Source of the DNA: Tilletia caries
Lineage: Eukaryota > Basidiomycota > Exobasidiomycetes > Tilletiales > Tilletiaceae
Assembly: GCA_032718865.1 (NCBI GenBank)
Contig: JALUTQ010000019.1
Coordinates: 1-64,000, forward strand
Length of the DNA: 64,000 nucleotides
Direction of reading: 5' to 3'
Part shown: one piece after another, positions 22,188 to 32,500 of the stretch
Position numbering within the stretch: position 1 is the first letter of the stretch
How the letters are laid out: each line of letters opens with the position of its first letter
Program-made: the position numbers and the translations under genes
Notes under the pieces: generated by a model
Database searches by the model: none
Told to the model about the DNA's origin: nothing
What the model saw: the letters and a program-made list of their open reading frames with translations, nothing else

Positions 22188-22846
22188 ATGCTGCGAACAA
22201 TGTCTGAAAGAGGCCGGGCGAGCATTGTTATGCCTGGCGAGTCGTGGCTAGGTTCAATTCATGCAAAGAAAAAAAGGTCGTGGAATCTAATCGAGAAGCT
22301 TCAGGCCACTAGCGCAGAATTCAAGGGCCAGGGCGGCTAAAAAGCGATTGGGGAAAGTGTTTTTGGACGGGCTCGCTGGGTGGAGCGAAAAGCGCTTTTC
22401 GCCTTCCCACCCCCGGAACTTTTTCTGCTGAGGCCAGCCTGTAACTCACTGACTGAATGGGCCCACCTTCGGCCTTGCTCGCTCAGTGATGTGGCCACGT
22501 GTAACGTTTCTAATTGTAACTGGTTCTGGTCTGGATACATGCGCCTATGCACAGCGTGTGCAGTGAGGGTTGGGTAAGAGCGTTCCCGCTCGCACGTCGA
22601 TGCAGTCTGACCCGGAGCGTACCCCTCCGCGATAGCTCGCTCGGGAGCAGACTGTCACGACGTGCACCCCCTCAGGCGCTCCAATGCGTGCAGATCGCGG
22701 GCACTGAGGAGAACTTGTGGTGTTCGAGGCGGAAAAAATTGAGGCTGGAGACTGACGAAACTTGTGGGTCGATACCGAAAGGCAGAAAATGAGGTCGAAG
22801 TCGATCTGACTGGAACGAAACTGGACACCGCATGGCGACATCTTCG
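22188..22846. other. Spacer between Harbinger and DIRS element
   Basis: No gene that I can support. It should contain the 3' terminal repeat of the DIRS-like element, but I could not match it with the far side. Confidence 0.35.
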
Positions 22847-24554
22847 TCAGCCGTAGAACAAGCCGTCGGGCGCAAGGTCGCCGAAGGATGCTGCATGGCG
22901 TACGTAGTTGTCGCGGATATAAGTGAGGTAGGCATCGGACTGCCACCCTCCTCTGGTCCGAATATCTTCCATTGGTTTATTTGCTGCAAAGAAGAGAGTT
23001 GCTCCGCCGATACGGAAGCAGTGTCCCGTCACCGGTTCCCGCCCCGCTGCCGAAAGCCAAGTATTGATGGTCCGCGAAAAGAGACCCTCGGTGAGCTCGT
23101 ACCGGTTCCCGTTCTCTCCCACGTACGAGAACGCTCCCAGAGCGTTTGCTGACTCGTCAGCACGCGGCGCATTGAGAGCACGGTGACGTTGCACCGCCTT
23201 CACCGGACAAAGATTCGGTAGATGGCGCTGTTCAGAAACGATTCGGTCGAAGCCTGCGTTTCCGCGCGCCTTCTCTGATGGAAGCGCGAGAATCATCGAG
23301 GCCGGACCACCTGGAGACACTGGAGCTTGCTCGATGAGGTGGGTCCATCTAGGACGATCCTCATGGGGTGACGTGCCGTTCCGGACCGTGAACTCGCCCG
23401 GGCGACACATGGCGTAGAACGCAAAGAGAGCCGCGGCTACGATAGCCACATGGGCGCGATCGTTGGGCTTGGGAGACTGGGAGATGACGACAATGTCGTT
23501 CAGGCGGACGGGGCGACGCTTCTCGAGGGGAGGAAGAGACTCGATCTTGACGGCCTTTCTGGAACGCCTTCTGCTCTTTGCGCTCCAGTGACCACGGCAT
23601 GCGCTGGATCTTGTGCCACCATGCAAGTGCGTGCGTGCGGTACTCGATTGTGGACGCTCGCAGGCTCGTCATGTCTTTGCGCAAGTAGAGGAGGAGAATA
23701 TTGGAAGCTGTAGGAAACCGGAAGTGGAGGGGTACGCCCAACTCGTCACGCCAGCAGAGAAACGCAATGATATGCCCCGCATACTTTACACGCGTCTTTG
23801 CCTTCACGGACGACCACAGGATCAGGGACGCAGCGCGAGCAACCGCTAGATCCGTGGACCCGTGCGCCATCTGGACCAAGTGTGAGGCCGGAGTCAGCCG
23901 GAGCGCAAGCTCCTCTCGAGGCTTCAGCGCGTGTGCAGCGTCGGCCGTGAGGACGGAGGTGGCTACATTATCGATTGACAAAGTGGACCACACGTCCGCT
24001 GTGAGAAGGCTCCTTGCTGGGACGATCTGGGTCAGGGACTGGGAGGGATTGTCTGCGGGAGACGCCGGGTCCAAGGCTGCTGCCGAGGCTGTTGCCGACG
24101 CTGCTGCGAGGGTGGACCGGGACCGAGTCGTACGGGATGAGGGTGGAATTTGCCGAAATCGAGAGCGGCGAGGTGCGGAGCTGGAAGGGATTGGAAGAGG
24201 CAGAGTGGGGTGGGACGAGGAGGGTATGGTCGGAGAGAGTTGAGTGGCTGGGAGAGTGAGGGAGGAAAGAGCAGACGCTGATTGCTGAGAGATGAGCTCG
24301 AACGCAGCGGGAGACGACGGGTTTGAGGTCGGATTGCCGGATCGTAGACGACGATCGCGACGCTGGGCGCCCGACATACCGGTGACGGGCAGTGGAAGTA
24401 GATTGAACTCGTGGGAATACGTGCTGGCGCCCCGGACTCGGTCACGAATCCGAGGTCTGGAGGAATGGAGACTGGAGGTCAGGGGAGTTCCGTTCGGTGG
24501 TAAGGCCGTCCCTCGTCCGGAACTGGACGGACGAGGAACCTCCGACGAACTCAT
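22847..24554 (-). pseudogene. DIRS-like tyrosine recombinase, one-base frame break
   Basis: Integrase-like tyrosine recombinase of a DIRS-type retrotransposon. The ATG at 24554 overlaps the stop of the reverse transcriptase gene (ATGA at 24554-24551). The first part has a Ser/Pro-rich leader, then the core-binding domain (SVKAKTRVKYAGHIIAFLCWRDE ... SNILLLYLRK). The second part has catalytic Arg in AMCRPGEFTV, His-x-x-Arg in GHCFRIGGATL, GGWQS, and the nucleophile Tyr in YIRDNY, ending DGLFYG. The two halves are one base out of register near 23555 (an extra base in AAAGG on the minus strand). Dropping one base gives continuous KAFQKAVKIES. It is either a recent lesion or a sequencing error. 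Confidence 0.8.
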
Positions 24555-26951
24555 GACTGGCAGGTGACAACCTGGAGCTCCTGCCAGGGTGCCACCCAAT
24601 CGAAGGTGAGTGGGGCGAACTGCGTGCAGTCACCCCGAGAAGGCGCATCGGCCGGGTTCGCCGCCGACGCGATGTACGACACCGCCATCGAGATTCCGTG
24701 TTGTGAGGCAATCTCTGACATTCCCATAAGGCACCGGTTGGTCCACAGGCTTCGTGACCTCCCTTTGCGCACCGCAAAAACCACACCAAGGTTGTCCACC
24801 TCGAACTTCACCACGCAATCCCTCGCTCCCTCCGCAATGCTGGCTTGAAGGGCAAGGTGGAGCGCCCATGCCTCCATGACACCGATGTCGACTTCGGGAC
24901 GCTCGATCCATCCTGGCAGCGGCCAGAACTTTGCCCGCCCGTCAATCACCACGCCGCATCCCATGTCGGAGGCGTCAGAGCGCAGAGTGTGCTCAAATGA
25001 CCGGGCGGGGATGTGGAACGACCTGGAGAGGTTTGGGAGCTGGAGAAATGCAGTCCACTCCTTTGCTTCTCGCCTTGCAGCATTCGAAAGCTCGAGGCTG
25101 TGGTGGGGATTGGATCGATGGAAGCGGGCTCGTAGTGCGTAGAGTGCGTTGAGGTGGGAGCGCCTCTCACCGAAGACCGCGCAGGTGTGAACGAGGGTGC
25201 CCAACATGCTTGAAACGTCCCGATATGTCACCTTCTCCTTGTTCTGGAAGATCGTCAGCTTCCGCAGATACTTGTCCCTCTTCTCCTCTCCTATAGCAAC
25301 CGTCCCCGCATCTAGATCCCACGTAAACCCCAGCAAGGCAAACTGCCGCGTCCACCCAAAGCGCTTTGTTGGGTGAACCTTCCAGCCAAAGAATTTGACC
25401 TCTTCGTACACCTCGTCCTCCGTCGGTACCGGCGCGTCCCGCATCACCATGTGATCGTCGGCGAAGTGTCGTGCTCGCACAGACGGAAAACGGTGCTCCA
25501 ACCACGCGCACAAGACGTCGCAGAGTTGGCCGAAGATCGCGGACATCGTCGCAATGCCGAACATTCCCACTACCCACACAAAGAATTGACCCTCCACCGA
25601 GAAGACAAACCGCTGGCGCTGGGCTGGGAGGTTTGGGACTTGCTGGTAGGCGTCGGAAAGATCGAACCCCATAACCGTCGCCGTCGTAGTAGCCGTGGAA
25701 AGCAAGGTCTGTGGAGTCATAATGGCTTATAAGTCAGCATCACGTTCCGAAGTCAATCCGCATCATACTGTTTCACGCTCTGCAAGATCCCAGTGCCTGT
25801 CTGCGTCCAGTGTCCTTGTCCAACCTCATCCCTTTTCCCTCTAGCCGACGAAGACGCACTAGGCTGCTCGAACGCTGTAAAATGACGGGGCACTCCGCTA
25901 CGCCGGAGGGCGGAGACCAGATCCGTCTCGGCTGGAGACGGAGATGGACTGGACTGGACTGGAGGGCGACGACGCAAAAGCCGATCGCTGGACTGGAATG
26001 GACTGGGCTGGACTGGACTGGGCTGAACTGGGGCACTGGGCTGGAGGACGACGACACAAGGCCGAGCGCTCGACTGGACTGGACTGGACGGACTGGAGGG
26101 CGACGGCACTGAGGCCGAACGCGTGAATGGGCTGGGGTCTGGACTCTGGAGCTTGTTCTCACCTTAACTTCCTCCAATAGAAACCATTCGCACTCCCATC
26201 CCTCATCCTTAACCTCCTCATTGATAGACTTGATCCCCTCTCCTGCTTGTGCGTTGGCGTCCGTGTGTTCGAGTCTCGGCCACGAGGCGTTAAAACACAC
26301 TCGGTTCTTTTCTGGTTTGGTCGACGTTGCTGGCGTGTGGACAATGAGGAGGGGGATCGAAATGAAGGGTCCCACCTCCCTCTCTATGTCGGACTGGGCA
26401 AATGGACCGTGTGCGTACCTGTCCTTCAAGGCCTTGTCGCACCACGCCCGCACGATGTCAATCTGATCGTTCTTGAAGTGGTTGGGAGCAATGACTGTCT
26501 TGTTCGGGAGGGACAGAGGACCAACCGAGAAGCCTGTCTTCAATCCCTCGACAATGTGAGCTAGCCGAACTTGATGTGAAGCTGGGAGTACTCGAAGCGC
26601 GGTCTCGAACGTCTGCGCAACTAGAGGAGAGAGTCGCGCTACTCGGAAAGCGTGCCACGCGCTTCCAGACCTAGATGGAGCCGTGACACTTGAGTGCTGG
26701 GTGACCGTCAGCGCCGCACTTCGAGCAGTAGTGGCCCCAGCTGCAGTTTCCTGCTGCCAGGCAATCGATGGGCCTGTTGAATCGGTCGCAGAAAGCGACA
26801 GACTTGCCCTTCCAACGCCATCCCAGCTTCCCGAGATTCTCGAGGTCGGGAGAGAACGCCTGTCGGCAGTCTCGGAAGTCGTGGTCGCACCAGCGGCAGC
26901 AGGCCGTACAGTAGAGCGACGGTCGGCGGTCGGGCCGGTCGCTGCCGGCAC
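24551..26951 (-). CDS. DIRS reverse transcriptase / RNase H (two exons)
   Basis: The polymerase copies the element's RNA. Exon 1 (26951-26163) has FISIPLLIVHTP and NRVCFNASWP, the early RT motifs. A 454-bp intron (26162-25709, GTGAGA...CCACAG, CTGAC branch) joins it in phase to exon 2 (25708-24551). Exon 2 has motif A FDLSDAYQQV, motif C FADDHMVMRD, LLGFTWD, then RNase H with LRSDASDMGCG, VEVDNLGVV and YIASAANPADAPSRG. The frame overlaps the end of Gag by ~280 bp in the +1 register, so it may be reached by frameshift or by its own ATG at 26951. Its stop shares ATGA with the recombinase start. The intron contains a TGGAC minisatellite. Confidence 0.8.
25709..26162 (-). other. Intron in DIRS RT with ACTGG/TGGAC minisatellite
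   Basis: Donor GTGAGA follows an AAG codon and acceptor CCACAG precedes ACC, both phase 0. Between ~25940 and 26150 the plus strand is a degenerate array of ACTGG pentamers and GGAGGGCGACG words. Without the intron the RT motifs before and after join in frame. Confidence 0.7.
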
Positions 26952-27993
26952 GGGGCCCCTTTGGAGGGATTGCGCCTCCGTCCCGGGGAGAGTAGGAGGG
27001 AGGCGCCCGCTGAAAGGGCATGTCGTCCCAGTCGCGCTCTCGGCGTTTGAGGGCCGGTACGGAAGGGCCGCCAGAGGATGATGAGGCTTGGGGCTGGGTG
27101 GGCTGGAACTTTGAGGATGGAGGAGGGGCAGCAGCCGAAGGCAGCGGAGCTACTGTCGGTCCGTACACGCTTTGGTCGCGGAGCGCCTCCATGGCCGCTC
27201 CCACCTTGCCGATGGTGTCTCCCTCGGCGCGCAAGAGATCGGCGACGAGTGTGGATGTCGTTCTTGTGAAGTCGTCGACGTATCCTGGCGGCTTGTTGCA
27301 CTGACGCTCGGCCTTCCGGAGCAGTGATTCGTTTATTTTTCCTATGTCAAACGCCATTCCCACACCTGACTCTCGCTTCGCCCACATTGCCTCCAGACAG
27401 CGCTTGATGTAGAGGCGCCAGACGGCCCAGTGCTCGTCGGTCGCGCGGGTAATGACGGTGAGGTGCATCTCCTCGAGGAGGACGGCATGGTTCTTGTCGG
27501 CGTCCTCGGTGGGAGACCCCATGGCGCGACACAGGCTGGCCAGCACCTGGATGGCTTGATGAGTGGCGCCGCGGGGAAGGAAGGAGTCTTTGCGGTAAGC
27601 GTCGTTGAGGCGCTCCTGGTTCTTGTTGTTGAGAGGGAAGGTGAGCGGTTTGCGCGTCTCCCCGTCCTCAGAGCTGACCAGCGCCTCGACCGTCAACCAG
27701 ATCAGCGGGGGGCGGCGTCCCGTCCTGACGAGCTCGACGATGTCGGCCGGGACGTTGAAGGAAGCGCCTGGCCAAGGCTCGACGACCGTGTCTGCGTGGT
27801 CGGGGTCGACTTGGAAGGACGGGAGACCTTGTTGCTTGTCGCCCGCTGCGTTTCCTTCGCGGAAGAGCCGCAGTTCCTCCACGAAGGCCCGAGCGAGGCC
27901 GGTCTGTTGTGCAGCCGCCGCAGCAGCCGCCGCCGCCACCGCCGCAGCGGCAGCAGCAGCAGGAGCTGGGTCGGGGTTTGGGGCGTCGGCCAT
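26671..27993 (-). CDS. DIRS Gag-like nucleocapsid protein
   Basis: A 440-residue first protein of the DIRS-like element. The N-terminus is alanine-rich (two runs of eight or more Ala). A helical capsid-like middle follows (AFVEELRLFREGN ... EALRDQSVYGP). Then come a Pro/Ser-rich linker, a Cys-rich segment (LYCTACCRWCDHDFRDC) and a C-terminal zinc knuckle, CSKCGADGHPALKC, of the CX2CX4HX4C type. This order is usual for the RNA-packaging protein of retroelements. It ends in TAG at 26671 inside the overlapping RT frame. Confidence 0.7.
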   Translation of the reverse strand: MADAPNPDPAPAAAAAAAVAAAAAAAAAQQTGLARAFVEELRLFREGNAAGDKQQGLPSFQVDPDHADTVVEPWPGASFNVPADIVELVRTGRRPPLIWLTVEALVSSEDGETRKPLTFPLNNKNQERLNDAYRKDSFLPRGATHQAIQVLASLCRAMGSPTEDADKNHAVLLEEMHLTVITRATDEHWAVWRLYIKRCLEAMWAKRESGVGMAFDIGKINESLLRKAERQCNKPPGYVDDFTRTTSTLVADLLRAEGDTIGKVGAAMEALRDQSVYGPTVAPLPSAAAPPPSSKFQPTQPQASSSSGGPSVPALKRRERDWDDMPFQRAPPSYSPRDGGAIPPKGPRAGSDRPDRRPSLYCTACCRWCDHDFRDCRQAFSPDLENLGKLGWRWKGKSVAFCDRFNRPIDCLAAGNCSWGHYCSKCGADGHPALKCHGSI

Positions 27994-28207
27994 TGTTGGT
28001 GCTGAAGAGTGTTACTTGGTGAGTTTTTGTCCTTGAACAGAGCGTAGCGAGCAAGTCGAGCGAAGTGATGGTCACTCGCCACGTCAGTCGTGTCTCTTTC
28101 TCATCATTTCTATTCCGCTCTCCTTGCACCTCCACTTCCCTAGCAAGGCTCTGCGTCCCGCTTACTCCCGCGCAAGACTATCAATTGCCCTACACCAGCA
28201 GACCATG

Positions 28208-28356
28208 GGGACAGTTTGTGGCGGTCCCGCGGGATCTCCCGGGGCGGTCCCAGATCTGTATGGGCCCAGCCAGCGGGGGACTGTCCCGGCGGCGTTTCCT
28301 CCGCTATCCCGGGACTGACTGGGAGCGAAATCCTGGGACCGCCACAGGACTGTCCG
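28208..28356. repeat. Short inverted-repeat unit, GGACAGT..TGTGGCGGTCCC ends
   Basis: The left arm 28208-28228 and the right arm 28335-28356 are imperfect inverse copies. The interior repeats GGTCCC/GGGACTG words. No target duplication is evident. Confidence 0.6.
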
Positions 28357-28397
28357 AAAAAGAGGAAAGAAATTGATCAAAAAAAAACGAAAAATCA

Positions 28398-28470
28398 AAA
28401 TCTATGGGGTTCGAACTCTCGACCCGCACAATCAGAATGACCAGTGCTTTCCACTGGACCATACACGCTT
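28398..28470 (-). other. tRNA-like / SINE-head sequence
   Basis: On the minus strand TGGTCCAGTGG fits an A box and GAGTTCGAACCCC fits a B box, 30-40 bases apart, with T-rich runs just downstream that could end Pol III transcription. The acceptor and anticodon stems do not pair well, so this is more likely a decayed tRNA or a SINE head than a working tRNA. Confidence 0.4.
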
Positions 28471-28628
28471 TTTCAGCACGGCAAATCATTCTCTAATCAG
28501 TACTTATACACTACAAATTGGCATTATCGCGAGGCTGGTTAAGAAAACTCGCCCAAAAGTCTCGGATCACACCTCAGGGAACCACCCTGAGCATAGGCAT
28601 TTGGAAAGAAGAGTAGATTATCCTGTTA

Positions 28629-29354
28629 CGAGAACGGGTGAATATCCCGATCTATGGTCGGTTCGCCCCGAGCACCCCGGCACTGACCCCGATCTATGGT
28701 TGAGTGACCCCATAAAGATGGTCATGTGACCCCATAAAGATGGTCGATTGAGCCCGTAAAAAACGCAATTTTGGTGCATTGACCCCGTAAGATTAGTACA
28801 TTGAACCCATAAAGATGGTCGTTTGGCCCCATAAAGATGGTGGACAGAGCCCGTAATGTCTAATTCAGCCGGATAGAGCGGTAGTGTGTACTAACACTGT
28901 CCAAACGACCGGTCGGGCCTTCAGGTATGTAAGAGGGTTCAACTCACACACAAGTCGAGCTTCTGTGAAGCGTTTCTGCCCGTCGACGAGCTCTCAAAGT
29001 GAATTACGTCGCCGAAGACCGCCATCCCGGCCCGCCTATGGCCGCCTATGACCCTAGAAGCTCAGTACAGGTACCTTAGGCACCCTGGCCGCTGTAGAAT
29101 AATTTATCTGGAAGATTTGGAAGCAGGGAAGGTCGCCAAAGGCGATTTGAGATTTTTATGGGGCCAGTGCCCTGCCTTATGGGGCCAATCGACCATCTTT
29201 ATGGGCTCAATCGCCTTTGTTTATGGGTTCAGTCGCCGATAATTACGGGCTGAAAAGCCTCATCTTACGGGCTCAATTCAAAAAACGCTTACGGGGCCAA
29301 TCGCCTCATGCTCGGGGCGAATCGACCATAGATCGGGACATTCAGGTTACTTGC
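28629..29354. mobile_element. Foldback/MITE-like element with tandem subterminal repeats
   Basis: A 726-bp element with inverted blocks TCCCGATCTATGGTCG and TTCGCCCCGAGCA near each end (left 28639-28675, right 29309-29344). Next to them are arrays of a ~22-bp unit, CCCCATAAAGATGGTC, in one direction on the left and inverted on the right. The 9-bp direct repeat ATCCTGTTA lies at 28620-28628 and 29355-29363. It has no coding frame. The duplication length suggests a Mutator-related non-autonomous element. Confidence 0.7.
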
Positions 29355-29776
29355 ATCCTGTTATTTACATTGACAGTCCTGGGACGGTCCCCGTGGGACA
29401 ATACCGGGGTTTTTGCGCTAGGACAGTCCTGTAGTAGTGTAGGTGACCACTCGACCGAGACTCGAAGAAAAGCCACGTGACGACACTGGAGCCCGGATCA
29501 CCGAACTTCGCCGAAGGACCGAGATAAGGAACGGCACCCCACCGTTCCACGGATAAAAGACACACCCGATGAGCCTCATCCACACTTCAGTTATTCTGAA
29601 CCCTCCCTCCAGCATCCATCTCATCTCCGGAAATTTTACGCTGCCCCCTCCCTGCATCTTCTCAGAATGGCCCTCTTCCCAACGTCTCGCCCGTCTTCCT
29701 CTGGCCTTCCATATGCGGTCCTCCACTCCCAACGATCACCTCGACCACACAGCCTCTCTCTCTCGAAGCAGCAAAG

Positions 29777-30400
29777 ATGACGACCAACAGCACCCGGCTA
29801 CCCACTCTTGTGGTCACGTTGGCTCTATCCCGCTCGCCTACCCCAACGTCCAGTCCAGACGAGCCTCCGCTTGCGTCGGCGCGACCCCAGACCTTCTGGA
29901 TTGACGTCCCAGCCCGAGGAACCACTCCGGACGCTCCTTCCACTTCTTCCACTCCTTCCACACCCTTCACCCCAAAGAAGGCACCCCCCCACCAAGCGCC
30001 AAGCAACCACGACCAAGATGAAGACTCGATCATCGACATCCTCCCTCCCCAGGAAGAAGTCGTGGTGACTCAGCTCCACGTTCGTCGAGCACCCCGTTTC
30101 CCCGCGCGAATCGTCAAAGCACCCCATTTCCCCACACACTCACCGGGACCCCTGAACCAAGTGTCGAGGATCTCCTCCGCTCGCCTACTCGGACGACTTC
30201 CATCTCCCTACCACCAACACATCCACTTGGACCGGTCACTCGACCCTGCAGGCGCCTCAGCACCCCATTTCCCCGCTTCCTCACCCGACCAAGGAACACC
30301 TTCACCCCCTTCTGCGATCCAAAAGCATGGCCCGAACCTACTCGGTCAACCCCAAGCGTCGAAGGCACTCCCTCTCCTTCAAGCAAGGCCGGTCTCCTAG
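29777..30400 (+). CDS. Pro/Ser/Thr-rich open frame, unknown
   Basis: A 207-residue frame starting MTTNSTRLPTLVV. Composition is strongly Pro/Ser/Thr with no domain that I recognise. It contains repeated APHFP segments, coded by copies of CACCCCATTTCCCC near 30090, 30119 and 30261. Another Pro-rich frame overlaps its end. It could be a disordered protein, a retroelement Gag leader or chance coding in C-rich DNA. Confidence 0.25.
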   Translation: MTTNSTRLPTLVVTLALSRSPTPTSSPDEPPLASARPQTFWIDVPARGTTPDAPSTSSTPSTPFTPKKAPPHQAPSNHDQDEDSIIDILPPQEEVVVTQLHVRRAPRFPARIVKAPHFPTHSPGPLNQVSRISSARLLGRLPSPYHQHIHLDRSLDPAGASAPHFPASSPDQGTPSPPSAIQKHGPNLLGQPQASKALPLLQARPVS

Positions 30401-30998
30401 CGCATGGAGAACGATAAAGACTACCTCGAGCATCCCACAGAAACGAACACTTCCAACATTGAAGCAACTCAGCTCCAGACGACCGGACAGAACCATGACA
30501 CAGCTCTTGACTCCTCCAAATCCAGCACCAGCTCCCTTCCGAGGACCAGTTCCATGCCCGACTCGAGAAGGCACCGCATTCGTCGCAACCATGGCCCACC
30601 CACACGCTCTCGCCAAAGACACCACATTCGTCATGCTGAATGCGTCCACCAGAGCCAGTTCACAAATGGCCCGGTTCGATCCTCGATTTGGTTCGTTCCC
30701 TACCCTCTCTGGCACCCCAACCCTTGCACCATTCCAACCACCTTGCTTCGGATTCCGATCGGCCCGCACGTTCCAGCCCCTTTCGCAGCCTCCTCAGCAC
30801 CAGCCCCCGGGATCCCCAGCCCTCATACTACGACCGTTTCCGTGCCTCTACGCACCAGAACCCAGTCCCAGCGATTCCAGCTCTCGTCTCCCTCCAACGT
30901 TTCTACCCCTGCAACAGGCCCCAGACGTGTACTCCGGGTATAAATACCCTTCCCTTCTCCCCCATCATTGTACTTGCTTTCCCCTAGCTACCCTGTGA
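30327..30998 (+). CDS. Pro-rich open frame, unknown
   Basis: A 223-residue frame (MARTYSVNPKRRRHSLSF) with a basic start, then Pro/Ser/Phe-rich sequence. Together with 29777-30400 it may be one broken or spliced frame. Nothing in it points to a function. Confidence 0.25.
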   Translation: MARTYSVNPKRRRHSLSFKQGRSPSAWRTIKTTSSIPQKRTLPTLKQLSSRRPDRTMTQLLTPPNPAPAPFRGPVPCPTREGTAFVATMAHPHALAKDTTFVMLNASTRASSQMARFDPRFGSFPTLSGTPTLAPFQPPCFGFRSARTFQPLSQPPQHQPPGSPALILRPFPCLYAPEPSPSDSSSRLPPTFLPLQQAPDVYSGYKYPSLLPHHCTCFPLATL

Positions 30999-30999
30999 A

Positions 31000-32500
31000 T
31001 CAGATCCTTTGCTCTACTGTCACACTCCTGCTCCTGATATCGTCCAGTCTGACGACCCCAGCCTGAATCCCACTTCTCCCTTTGCTCTACCTTCTCTACC
31101 TTCCTCTTCAAGACCTTCTCACCCATCCACAACCCTTCTCACCCCACATTGTTCTGCCCAAAAAGACCACAGACTCGAAACCTGAGCTCAAAAGAAACTG
31201 CCTGGGGCCTCGGTTACATCGTCGACTCCCCTGGGACTACAGTCCCGGTCAGCCCTGTGGTCTCATCCCGGGACACTCCCGCCCTGGGACCCTCCCAGTC
31301 AGTCCCCCAGGTCTGCTGGTGTACTGCCTCCACCAGCTGGGTTGATAACTTGCTGAGGTACATTTAATTGTCGCTGAGCGACCGTATATCATTTTGTCTG
31401 CGATCTCCACGGCCTCGTCCGGTGTCTGCTTCAGAGGCGGGGGCATTGGGATACCCCATCAAGCCGGCTGCAGGGGCCTCCAGCAGGCCCGCCCGTTCCC
31501 ACAGCTTCCACGTCGACAATGAATAACGAATGGATGCGGCTGATCGCTGCTCGAAGTTTCTCGCGCAAACCTTGAGATTTGGGCCCGTTGACTGCGCTCT
31601 CTTTGTGCCTTTGTGGCCAGCAATCACCATGGCCGCGGCCGACCGGGCCACCCAACATCGTCATGCTGGGCTCATGTGGCCCGCTGCCCTGCGTTCCTGA
31701 CCTTGCTATTAATGTATCATGATTTCTCCCACACTTTCTCAGCGCCAGCCACCTCCTGGACGCCTGACAGAAAAGACATATGGCGGCTAGAAAGTAGAAA
31801 CGTGAAAAAGAACGAGCTCGTTGACGTATTGACGTGGCACTGAATATTCCGGACCAAGATCGACATGGATTGCGCGTGTGGCTTGGGCAGGAGGTGCAGT
31901 AATGATGGATCCGCTGCTCCGCCAGTCGGGGAATCAAGCTTTCAATGCTTCCTTGGCCCGGCTGGTAGTGGGCTCTGGGCAGGACGAATGACCCATGCTA
32001 TCCTTGCGAACGTCCTTTCGCACCTCCTTCTCCTCGACATCATCGAACGTCAATAACGTCTCCTTTGTGATCGCCCCCGCAGGTTCCAAAGTCGTATCTC
32101 CGCATTCAGAAGATCGAAATTGAGTCGCAAGGTACACAGTGAAAGTTGGGGAAGATGTCCAATGATCTGCAAATTGAACTCTGTGAGGACCTCCTTGCAA
32201 CGGCCACCTGCTGAGAGAATTGACGTGCCGCAGAGCCAAGGCAAACAAGCGGGAGACGGGAGGCCGGAACGCGCTTCGCTTGTACCGCTCTCCCGGATCG
32301 CAGACAGGCTACGAAATCCATGCTGCTTCCCTTTCTTCTGGATGTGCCGCGGGGCCCGCGGACCCCAAACGCTGTGATGTCCAAAAGCTTGGGTACATAC
32401 GATGCAGAGATAAGGTAGTACAGGATGCAAATGTTGAATAAATCCGACGTTTTTGAAGCGACGAGCTGAGGAGCGAGGGGACATGGGCCGAACGGAGGCA
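31000..32500. other. Intergenic, no recognised gene
   Basis: Contains GGGACTGTCCC-like inverted words at 31210-31340. Beyond these I see only unrelated short frames, up to the stop of the acyl-CoA synthetase gene. Confidence 0.45.

Larger units (their letters stand above)
22847..27993 (-). mobile_element. DIRS-like retrotransposon (internal region)
   Basis: Three overlapping genes run on the minus strand in the order Gag, reverse transcriptase/RNase H, tyrosine recombinase. No DDE integrase is present. A tyrosine recombinase in place of an integrase defines DIRS/Ngaro/PAT-type elements. The terminal repeats lie outside these limits and I could not place them. Confidence 0.8.
27994..29769. 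other. Non-coding stretch with nested short elements
   Basis: No gene. It holds an inverted-repeat unit (28208-28356), a tRNA-like sequence (28398-28470) and a 726-bp foldback element (28629-29354). GGGACTGTCCC-type words also recur near 29375-29425 and 31210-31340. The words TACACCAGCAGACC...GGGGAC at ~28190 recur in inverse orientation at ~31315-31330. Confidence 0.5.
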
